From DATGPD01 sp041398565 (lineage in GTDB: Bacteria > Planctomycetota > UBA1135 > UBA2386): a stretch of DNA of 64,000 nt. Position 1 is the first letter of the stretch. Each line of letters begins with the position of its first letter. The notes under the pieces are model-generated. The model was not told the DNA's origin. It worked only from the letters and a program-made list of their open reading frames with translations, and searched no databases. Where the stretch lies: NCBI GenBank assembly GCA_041398565.1, contig JAWKUN010000005.1, forward strand, positions 930,001 through 994,000. Reading direction: 5' to 3'. Of this stretch, positions 19,927-27,700 are shown piece after piece. The translations under genes and the position numbers were made by a program.

Positions 19927-22900
19927 ATGTCCGACACCCCGCCTCCCGCCACGCCCGCGCCGGTGACCCTGACCGTCGAGGCCGACACGCACCTGCACCA
20001 TTCCCTGCACGCGATGGGGGTGCCGCCGGTGAAGCGTGTGTCGGTGTGCAACGGCACCGAAGGAGACCTCCGCGGGCTGCTGGTCGAGGTGACGCTCGGC
20101 ACCGCAGGGCGCCGCGCCTGGCAGCGTCGCCTCGAGCGGCTGCCTGCGGGCGCGACCCACAACTTCGACGTCGTCGAGCTCGAGCTCGACGGGGACGCAC
20201 TGCGCGACCAGCGCGAGCGCATCACGACGATGCTGACGGCGCGCGTCGTGCAAGGAGACGCCGTGCTCGCCGAACACGAGGCCGCGGTCGAGGTGTTGCC
20301 CCTGCGCGTTTGGCCGGGCCTGCGCACCCTGCCCGAACTGCTCGCAGCGTTCGTGCTGCCCGACGACCCGGCGGTCGCCGACGTGCTCGTGCGCGCGGTG
20401 ATGCACCTGCGGACGACCACCGGCAGCGGCGCCCTCGACGGCTATCGAGCCCGCGACCCGGCACGCAGCGCGGCGATCGCGCGCGCCGTGTTCGACGCCG
20501 TGCGCGACCTGTCGATCGTCGAGACTCCGCCGACGGACGACTTCGTGGGCAACGGCCAACAGGTGTGCTCACCAGGCGAACTCGTCAAGCTGCGGCGAGC
20601 GTCGTGCCTGGAGCTCGGCCTCTTCTACGCGGGGGCCATCGAGCAGGCCGGCCTGCGCCCGCTGATCGTCCTGGCGAACGGACGCGCCTTCGCCGGCGTG
20701 TGGCTCGGCGAAGACGGCTTCGCCGAAGCGGCGCTGGAGGATGGCCTGCGTCTGCGCAAGCGCGTCGACCTCGGGGAGATGGCCGTGATCGACCTGGCCG
20801 CGGCCACGGCCGAGGCTCCGGCCGACTTCGAGGCCGCGTGCCGCCGAGCGCGTCGTCACCTCGACGAGCTCGACGGCTTCGCCTGCGCCGTGGACGTGGC
20901 GCGCTGCCGTGCCGTCGGCGTGCTGCCCTCGCCTGCGTCGAGTCCCGGTACGGTGGGCGCCACCCCGGCGACGATGCCGGCCGATTCTCCGAGCGCCGAC
21001 CCGCGGCCTGTCGGCGTCCCCCGTGGCTCGACGCCGCCCGCCACGGTGCCCGCTGACGAGTCGCCAACGACCCGGCTCGACCGCTGGAAGCGCAAGCTCC
21101 TCGACCTCAGCCTGCGCAACCGCCTCATCAACTTCCGACCCACCAAGCTCGCGCTGCGGCTGGCGCACGCCGATCCGGCCGCCCTCGAGGACGCACTCGC
21201 TGGCGGTGCCGACTTCGTGCTGCGGCCAGCCCCTTCCCGCGACGCTGCACGCGCGAGCGTCGCCGATCCCGATGCTCGCACCGAGTTCCTGCGCACCGAG
21301 CTGAGCCAGCGCCGCATTCACACCCTGATCGGCGAGGACGAACTCGACGCCCGCCTCACCGACCTGTGGCGCCACGCCCGCATGGCCCAGGAAGAGTCGG
21401 GCGCCAACGTCGTGTTCCTGGCGCTCGGTACGCTGCGTTGGTACGAGACACCGAGCAGCGACTCGGTGCGCAGCGCGCCGCTGCTGCTCGTGCCGCTGGA
21501 GATCGAGCGGGTGTCGGCGCGCGAGGGCTTCCGCGTGCGCCTGGGTGAGGAGGATCCGCGCGTCAACGTGACGCTTCTGGAGAAGCTGGCAGTCGAGTTC
21601 CAGATCGGCATCGACGGCCTCGACGAGCTGACCGAGGACGAGAACGGCGTCGACGTGCACGCGGTCCTGCAGCGCTTTCGGCGCGCAGTGCGCGACATCG
21701 ACCGTTGGGATGTCGCCGACGAGGCCTGGATCGCACCGTTCTCGTTCTCGAAGTTCCTCATGTGGCGCGACCTGCAGGAGCAGCGTGACGCCTTGCTGCA
21801 GAGCCCCGTGCTGCGCCACCTGGTCGAGCGGCCGGGCAGCTCGTTCGAGCCCGACGCGACGTATCCGGAACCGATCGATCTCGACCGCAGCCTGGCGCCG
21901 CGCGACACGCTGTGCCCCCTGGACGCCGACAGCTCGCAGCTCGCCGCCGTGGTCGCCGCGGCGCAAGGAAGGAGCTTCGTGCTGGCCGGACCGCCGGGCA
22001 CCGGCAAGTCGCAGACGATCGCCAATCTGATCGCGCAGTGCATCGCCGGCGGCAAGCGCGTGCTCTTCGTCGCCGAGAAGATGGCGGCGCTCGACGTGGT
22101 GCGATCGCGCCTGGCACGCGTCGGCCTCGGCCCGTTCTGTCTCGAGCTGCACAGCAAGGAGAGCAGCAAGCGGGCGGTGCTCGATTCGCTGCAGGAAGCG
22201 CTGGACCTCGTCGAAGCGCGGTCGCCGGACGAATGGGACAAGGTCACCACCCAGCTCGCCGAGCTGCGCGACGGCCTCAACGCCTTCGTCGCAGCGATGC
22301 ACCGGCAGCGCCCCCTCGGCGACAGCGTGTATGCGGTGACCGCCGCCCTCATCGGCTTGGGCCAAGCGCCGCGTGTGCCCATCGCCGTGGCCGACGCCGA
22401 GCGGCTCGAGTCGAGCTGGGTCGACGAACGACGCGAGACCATCGACGCGCTGCGCGCCGCGACGGCCGACCTCGGGGCCCTGCCGCAGCATCCGCTGCGC
22501 CACGTGCAACGCGGCCGTTGGGAGACGACGCTCACCGAACGCACCACGCTGGCCGCGGGCGAGGTGCAAGCGAGGCTCGCGCACACCGTGGCGGCGTGCG
22601 AGGGCGCGCGCGACGCGCTCGGCCTAGACGTCGACAGCCTGCCGCAGACGGCGTTCGCCGCCTGCGACGAACTGGTGCGCTGCGTCCTCGCGACGCCGGG
22701 CGCTGCCGACGCACTGCTGACCGAGCCGGGTTGGGAAGACCTTCGTCCGCAGCTCGCCGCGGCGGTGGAGGACGCGCGGCAGATGGCGGTGCAGCGCGAA
22801 CACGTGCGCGAAGCCTTCACCGATGGTGTGCTGGGGCAGGACCTCGAGGGTTTGCTCGGACGCCTGCGCTCCGGCATGGCTTCGTTCTGGCCGTTGTCGG

Positions 22901-25866
22901 CGCTGCGTTGCCGGGGCGTGCGCGCCACCTTGCGCGCGTTCGCCAAGGGCGGCCACCTCGGTGCGAACGAAGAACTCGCGCGCCGTCTGGAAGGGGCGAT
23001 CGCCCTGCGTGACCGGGTCGCGGCCCTGACCAAGCCCTCGCACGTCGGCGCGCGCTTCTTCGGTCGCCGGTGGCAGAACGGCGATCCGGGCGCCGACGGA
23101 GTCGCGCAACTGTCGCGCACGATCGAGTGGGCGGCGCGCACGCGCGCAGCGCTGCGCAGCCTCTCCGATGCCCTCGGCGACGTCCGGGCGGCGCCGGTCC
23201 GACAGCGCGCGCTCGAACTCGCCGGCAGCGACCGCGATGCCCTGGCGTCCGGGGCGTTGACCGGCGAGCGCCTGCGCGCCTTCGTCGCCGCCGTCGACGG
23301 CACAGCCGCGGCGCGCCGGTCGCTCGCCGACCTGTTGGAGCTCGACGAGGCAGCGTGGACACCGCCGACGGCGGGTGAGCCGTGGCTCGCCGCGTGCAAC
23401 GACGTCGCCGTTCGTCTGGCTGCCGCGGCCGACGACCTGCCGGCGTGGTGCCACTGGCGGCGCACGCGCGCGCAGAGCTGTGCTCAGGGGCTGGCGCCGC
23501 TGGTGGTCGCGGTCGAGACGGGCACCCTGGCACCGCGCGACGCACCCGCCGCCTTCGAGCGGGCCTACCGCGAGGCCTGGCTGGCCGCCACCTGCGACGG
23601 CGACCCCCTGCTTCGCGACTTCGCCGGCCGTGAGCACGAACGTCGCATCCAACGCTTCGGCGAACTCGACCGCCGTCAGCTCGAGCTGGCGCGAGATCTC
23701 GTCCGCGCCACGCTGGCCGCACGCGTGCCTCGCGGTGCGAGCAACCCGGCAGCCAGCTCGGAGCTCGGCATCCTGCTGCGCGAATTGGCCAAGAAGACGC
23801 GTCACAAGCCGATGCGCCGGCTGTTCGCCGAGACGCCCAACCTGCTGCCGCTGTTGAAACCCTGTTTCTTGATGAGCCCACAGTCGGTGGCGCAGTACCT
23901 CGCGCCCGGGCACGCGCTGTTCGATGTCGTCGTGTTCGACGAGGCGTCGCAGATCACCGTTTCCGACGCCGTGGGCGCCCTGGCGCGCGGCCGTGCCGGA
24001 GTGGTGGTGGGAGACAGCAAGCAGCTACCGCCGACGACGTTCTTCCAGCGCATCGAGGAGGGCGAGGACGACGTCGACGAGGATGCGATCGAAGAACTCG
24101 AGAGCATCCTCGACGAGTGTGGCAGCGCCGGCTTCCGCACGCTGCGCCTGCGCTGGCACTACCGCAGCCGGCACGAGAGCCTCATCGCGTTCAGCAATTG
24201 GCACTACTACGACAACGCGCTCTACACCTTTCCGGCGGCACAGGAGCTCTCGCCGGAGCTCGGCGTGTCGCTGGTGCCGGTGCCCGACGGCGTCTACGAC
24301 CGAAGCAAGACGCGCACCAACCGCAAGGAGGCCGAGTCGGTGGTGCGCGACCTCCTGACGCGCCTCCGAGGGGCCGGCGACGTCGGCGAGGCGCCGAGCT
24401 TCGGGATCGTGACGTTCTCCCAGGCGCAGCAAGCGCTGGTGGAGACGCTGCTCGACGAAGAGCGCCGCAACGATCCGAGCCTCGAGCCGTACTTCGGCAG
24501 TGCCGCCGAGGAGCCGGTCTTCGTCAAGAACCTGGAGAACGTGCAGGGCGATGAGCGCGACGTGGTCCTGTTCTCCATCTGCTACGGCCCCGACGCGTCG
24601 GGCAAGGTGGCGATGAGCTTCGGGCCGCTCAACGCCGCCGGCGGCGAGCGGCGTCTGAACGTCGCGATCACGCGCGCCCGGCAGCAGGTGATCGTGCACG
24701 CCACGTTGCGGCCCGATCAGATCGATCTGTCGCGCACCAACGCCGTGGGCGTGAGGCACCTCAAGACCTTCCTCGACTACGCGGCCCGCGGCCCGCAGGC
24801 GATCGCCGAAGCCCTGGTGCTCGACCGCGGCGCGCTGCCGGAGTCGCCGTTCGAACAGGACGTCAAGGCGGCGCTCGAAGCGCGCGGCCACCACGTCGCG
24901 TCGCAGGTCGGCTGCTCCGGCTACCGCATCGACCTGGCAGTGCGCGACCCGCAACGCCCCGGCCGTTTCGCGCTGGGCATCGAGTGCGACGGCGCGTTCT
25001 ACCACTCCGCCAAGACCGCCCGCGACCGCGACCGCCTTCGACAAGGCGTGCTCGAACGCCTCGGCTGGAACCTGGTACGGGTGTGGTCGAGCGACTGGCG
25101 GCGTAGCCGCGAGCGCGAGCTGACGCGCATCGAGCAACGGCTGGCCGAGGCGCTCGACGACGCCTCGGTCGGTGCGCCCACAGCAGCCCCGCAGGCAGAC
25201 TCGTCCGCTACCGACACCGAAGCGCCGCACCCGATCGAAGCTGCCGCCGAAACGCCGCTGCCGCGGGGCACGCCCACGTCCACGCCTGGGGACCCGACGC
25301 CGCTGCCCGCCGGTGCCGAGCGCTATACGCCGGCAGTGCTGGCCAACGGTCGCGGTCCGTTCGAGGCCGCGACACCGCAAGAGATCCTCGAGGTTGCCGT
25401 GCAAGTGCTGCGCGCCGAGGCACCGGTCCACGGCGAGCTGTTGGTGCGCCGCGTCGCCAGTTGTTTCGACCTGCCGCGGCTCACCGCCAAGACTCGCACG
25501 CGCGTGCTCGAACTCGTACGCGCGCTGCCCGAGGCGCAGAGACCGGTCGAGCGCGACGAGTTCCTGTGGCCGGCCGACCTCGACCCGGCCACGTGGACGA
25601 CCTTCCGCCTGCCGACCTCCGACGGCGGGCGCAGCGAGCGCGAGGTCGAACACATTCCACCCGAGGAGATCGCCAACGCCGCCGTGCACGTCGTGCGCAC
25701 CCAGGTCGGCATCGGTCGCAGCGACCTGCTGCGTCAGACGGCGTCGATGTTCGGCTTCTCGCGCACCGGCGCCCGCGTGCGCGCCGCCATGAGCGCCGGC
25801 ATCGAGGCTGCTCTGCAGCGCGGTAGCGTGCAAGAGCGCGACGGCAAGGTGACCGCGGTGCGCTGA
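19927..25866 (+). CDS. DUF4011 - SF1 helicase - Vsr-like nuclease - DUF3320 giant protein
   Basis: A 1979-residue multidomain protein. Residues 1-350 hold a beta-rich start and a transglutaminase-like segment with RASCLELGLFYAGAIE (Cys227), but the expected His in the GHAF motif is Arg253. DUF4011 begins near 384 (RWKRKLLDLSLRNRLINF). The SF1 helicase has Walker A GPPGTGKSQTIAN near 690, VVFDEASQIT near 1336, GDSKQLPPTTF near 1361 and NVAITRARQQ near 1578. A Vsr/MTES_1575-type nuclease domain follows at about 1638-1741 (ESPFEQDVKAAL, IDLAV, GIECDGAFYH), then DUF3320. The DUF4011-helicase-Vsr order recalls the Hhe anti-phage candidate. ATG 19927 is chosen by domain start. Confidence 0.88.
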   Translation: MSDTPPPATPAPVTLTVEADTHLHHSLHAMGVPPVKRVSVCNGTEGDLRGLLVEVTLGTAGRRAWQRRLERLPAGATHNFDVVELELDGDALRDQRERITTMLTARVVQGDAVLAEHEAAVEVLPLRVWPGLRTLPELLAAFVLPDDPAVADVLVRAVMHLRTTTGSGALDGYRARDPARSAAIARAVFDAVRDLSIVETPPTDDFVGNGQQVCSPGELVKLRRASCLELGLFYAGAIEQAGLRPLIVLANGRAFAGVWLGEDGFAEAALEDGLRLRKRVDLGEMAVIDLAAATAEAPADFEAACRRARRHLDELDGFACAVDVARCRAVGVLPSPASSPGTVGATPATMPADSPSADPRPVGVPRGSTPPATVPADESPTTRLDRWKRKLLDLSLRNRLINFRPTKLALRLAHADPAALEDALAGGADFVLRPAPSRDAARASVADPDARTEFLRTELSQRRIHTLIGEDELDARLTDLWRHARMAQEESGANVVFLALGTLRWYETPSSDSVRSAPLLLVPLEIERVSAREGFRVRLGEEDPRVNVTLLEKLAVEFQIGIDGLDELTEDENGVDVHAVLQRFRRAVRDIDRWDVADEAWIAPFSFSKFLMWRDLQEQRDALLQSPVLRHLVERPGSSFEPDATYPEPIDLDRSLAPRDTLCPLDADSSQLAAVVAAAQGRSFVLAGPPGTGKSQTIANLIAQCIAGGKRVLFVAEKMAALDVVRSRLARVGLGPFCLELHSKESSKRAVLDSLQEALDLVEARSPDEWDKVTTQLAELRDGLNAFVAAMHRQRPLGDSVYAVTAALIGLGQAPRVPIAVADAERLESSWVDERRETIDALRAATADLGALPQHPLRHVQRGRWETTLTERTTLAAGEVQARLAHTVAACEGARDALGLDVDSLPQTAFAACDELVRCVLATPGAADALLTEPGWEDLRPQLAAAVEDARQMAVQREHVREAFTDGVLGQDLEGLLGRLRSGMASFWPLSALRCRGVRATLRAFAKGGHLGANEELARRLEGAIALRDRVAALTKPSHVGARFFGRRWQNGDPGADGVAQLSRTIEWAARTRAALRSLSDALGDVRAAPVRQRALELAGSDRDALASGALTGERLRAFVAAVDGTAAARRSLADLLELDEAAWTPPTAGEPWLAACNDVAVRLAAAADDLPAWCHWRRTRAQSCAQGLAPLVVAVETGTLAPRDAPAAFERAYREAWLAATCDGDPLLRDFAGREHERRIQRFGELDRRQLELARDLVRATLAARVPRGASNPAASSELGILLRELAKKTRHKPMRRLFAETPNLLPLLKPCFLMSPQSVAQYLAPGHALFDVVVFDEASQITVSDAVGALARGRAGVVVGDSKQLPPTTFFQRIEEGEDDVDEDAIEELESILDECGSAGFRTLRLRWHYRSRHESLIAFSNWHYYDNALYTFPAAQELSPELGVSLVPVPDGVYDRSKTRTNRKEAESVVRDLLTRLRGAGDVGEAPSFGIVTFSQAQQALVETLLDEERRNDPSLEPYFGSAAEEPVFVKNLENVQGDERDVVLFSICYGPDASGKVAMSFGPLNAAGGERRLNVAITRARQQVIVHATLRPDQIDLSRTNAVGVRHLKTFLDYAARGPQAIAEALVLDRGALPESPFEQDVKAALEARGHHVASQVGCSGYRIDLAVRDPQRPGRFALGIECDGAFYHSAKTARDRDRLRQGVLERLGWNLVRVWSSDWRRSRERELTRIEQRLAEALDDASVGAPTAAPQADSSATDTEAPHPIEAAAETPLPRGTPTSTPGDPTPLPAGAERYTPAVLANGRGPFEAATPQEILEVAVQVLRAEAPVHGELLVRRVASCFDLPRLTAKTRTRVLELVRALPEAQRPVERDEFLWPADLDPATWTTFRLPTSDGGRSEREVEHIPPEEIANAAVHVVRTQVGIGRSDLLRQTASMFGFSRTGARVRAAMSAGIEAALQRGSVQERDGKVTAVR

Positions 25867-25990
25867 GCCGGAGGCTCGCGATCGCGGAGGCGATCGCCAA
25901 CAACATGCTCAGAGCCCGTACGCTCGATTCTTCACGGGATCTGAGCCGGAGGCTCGCGATCGCGAAGGCGATCGCCAACAACATGCACAG
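25864..25990. repeat. Tandem repeat R with GCGATCGC palindromes
   Basis: Two copies of a ~49-bp sequence start at 25864 and 25942, 78 bases apart, and differ at only a few positions. Each begins TGAGCCGGAGGCTC and contains two GCGATCGC octamers (in the first copy at 25878 and 25890). The first copy begins exactly at the TGA stop codon of the DUF4011 gene. After the core, copy one continues into GCTCAGAGCCCGTACG, while copy two is interrupted by the structured element E1. Confidence 0.85.
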
Positions 25991-26193
25991 CGCGGCCGGC
26001 GGCCGCAACCCAAAGGGTTGATGTCGGCGCAGCGCCGACCAGAGGGGGCCGCCGGCGCTGTTGTTGCTTGGAGCTTCCAGGGCTGCTCGGGCGTGGCCTG
26101 GTCAGCTCTGTGGCAACGGAACAACACGGCCGAATTCGCCCCCGCCGCGACGATTCGCAGCCCTTGCAGCTCAGAGCCCGTACGCTCGATTCT
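25907..26193. repeat. 25-bp direct repeat flanking element E1
   Basis: The same 25 bases, beginning GCTCAGAGCCCGTACGCTCG, occur at 25907-25931 and again at 26169-26193. The first is the natural continuation of repeat R copy one. The second appears right after element E1, as if it were the displaced tail of R copy two. Bases 25867-26293 (427) otherwise hold no gene. Confidence 0.85.
25991..26168 (+). repeat. Structured intergenic element E1
   Basis: Member of the ~180-bp element family described in the findings. Outer stem arms are GCCGGCGGCC at 25995-26004 and GGCCGCCGGC at 26047-26056, perfectly complementary. They enclose hairpin one (CAACCC/GGGTTG, 26006-26020) and hairpin two (GTCGGCGC/GCGCCGAC, 26023-26039). 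The remainder aligns with the other copies through CTTCCAG and ends in CTTGCA at 26168. It is flanked by GCACAG (25985) and GCTCAG (26169). Confidence 0.8.
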
Positions 26194-26293
26194 CTCTCAC
26201 GCTGAGCGACGACTTCCGCGCGTCTTCGCGTGGTGCGAGGATCCTGCGGTCGGAACGGCAACGGTGTTCCGACGGCGTTGGAGGGCGGCAGGA

Positions 26294-27307
26294 TCACTTC
26301 ACGCGGGTGTAGGTCATCGAGAAGTCCTGCATCGGCGGTGCGTCGCCCATGCAACTGTGGTTGACGACCTTGACGGGTCTGCCGTCCTTGTCGAGGCTGA
26401 CCACGCAGCGCGACACGCACGGCATGCCCATGCGCAGGCAATTCGCGGTGCAGATCATGGCGCCGTCGGCGAGGCGGCCGTCCATCTCGCAGATCATCCC
26501 CATGCTGTCGATGGACACGATCTTGTAGCAGCTCCCCGTCGGGTTCCAGGCGTGGAAGCCATGCGCCTCGTAGGGGGGTCCCTCGCTGCCCTTGGTCTCG
26601 GTCATGACGATGCCGCCATCGAACAACACGGTGGTCGTGTCACGCCCGGCGATCGGCATGGGCGCTGTCCCCGGCGCCATGATCATCTCGCCCTTGCCGT
26701 CGTAGATGCCGGCCATCCTCGCGATCTTCGTCATCTCCGGCGCAACCGGCATCATCGCCCTGGCGGCGCCGATGGGCGGCAGCTCGGCCTTGGCCACCTT
26801 GTGCAGCTTGCCGCGCACCGCTTCGTTGGACTCGCCTTGCGTCGCGAAGAAGGAGATCGCGAAGTCCATGTGGTCGCCGTCGACGACGGTGCGCATGCGC
26901 TCGACCTCGGGTCGTCCGTCACGAACGCGATGGCTGACCTGCACCATTTCCTTGCCGTCGAAGTGCAGGGTGTTGAGAGTCGCCTCGCCGCTGTTGCCCA
27001 CCGTCAGCGCCACGAAGCGCTTGTTCTCTCCGTCCCAGCCGAGGTACTCGCGCATGCGCATGGTGCCCATGCCCTCGAATTCGACGGCCGTGTCGCCCTG
27101 CAACCAGAAGCGTCCGAGCACCCACGCGTAGGTGCTGGTTGCGTTCCACTTCGTGGGGGGTGCACCCGGCGCCATCGTGGCGGTGCCCTCGCCTTGCCAG
27201 CCGCCTTCGAGCACGGCGAGCTTGGCGAGCTCCGGCGCTGGCCGCGGCATGTCTTGGGCCGCCAGAGGAAGAGAGAGGAACGGGATCGCGAGACGAAGGA
27301 TCTTCAT
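26294..27307 (-). CDS. Secreted DUF1579 protein
   Basis: A 337-residue exported protein with a signal peptide (MKILRLAIPFLSLPLAAQ) of the AQ-ending kind shared by several secreted proteins here. The mature part seems to hold two related halves of the DUF1579 beta-barrel type: LAVLEGGWQGEGTATMAPGA and ARMAGIYDGKGEMIMAPGT mark the start of each. DUF1579 has no established biochemical role. Six Cys in the second half (CYKIV, MICEM, MICTANC, MPCVSRC, HSCMG) are more than usual and might form disulfides. ATG 27307 gives the signal peptide directly. Confidence 0.8.
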   Translation of the reverse strand: MKILRLAIPFLSLPLAAQDMPRPAPELAKLAVLEGGWQGEGTATMAPGAPPTKWNATSTYAWVLGRFWLQGDTAVEFEGMGTMRMREYLGWDGENKRFVALTVGNSGEATLNTLHFDGKEMVQVSHRVRDGRPEVERMRTVVDGDHMDFAISFFATQGESNEAVRGKLHKVAKAELPPIGAARAMMPVAPEMTKIARMAGIYDGKGEMIMAPGTAPMPIAGRDTTTVLFDGGIVMTETKGSEGPPYEAHGFHAWNPTGSCYKIVSIDSMGMICEMDGRLADGAMICTANCLRMGMPCVSRCVVSLDKDGRPVKVVNHSCMGDAPPMQDFSMTYTRVK

Positions 27308-27520
27308 GGCGTGTGTGTTCTTCGGGACGACTCGGCGGGACAACTCTTCGGGGCCCGAGCTGCCGACCGGCAGTGGCCGAGCACCCGTCGAAACCGTCGG
27401 GATACTCCGGACGCAGTGCGGGAACGCGCACCCGGGGTCGACTCCGAGACGTTCCAGGGTGTCGGCTTTCTACAACGAGAGCGACTCGGCTCCGAAAACC
27501 CGATCCTGCGGTCCCCTACC
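27308..27520. other. Upstream region of the DUF1579 gene
   Basis: Together with the adjoining element E2 this makes a 324-base gap between the DUF1579 start and the end of the large membrane protein gene. No gene or recognisable promoter motif was seen in the part outside E2. Confidence 0.4.
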
Positions 27521-27700
27521 CGCCGCGCCGGCCGGCCAGGCGACGTGGCGACACCGGCGCTTCGCGCGGACCGGAGTGGGGCCCTGGCCACTGTTTGCCG
27601 GGGCTTCCAGTGCCGCTGGAAACCGGCGAACTCACCGCCCCTGGCGCGGAGCGACTTCGCCCGACTCGCGAGGGGCGCGAGCGTCCGCGGCACCTCCAGC
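27521..27700 (+). repeat. Structured intergenic element E2
   Basis: A diverged, full-length (about 180 bp) copy of the element family. The outer stem is GGCCAGG (27534-27540) with CCTGGCC (27583-27589), a sequence different from the other copies but still paired. The inner hairpin is decayed around GGCGCTTCGCGC. The segment GGGGCTTCCAGTGCCGCTGG from 27600 on matches the 56-kb copies almost exactly. The end, GCGGCACCTCCAGC, matches their border. The last ~22 codons of the neighbouring membrane protein gene lie inside it. Confidence 0.75.
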
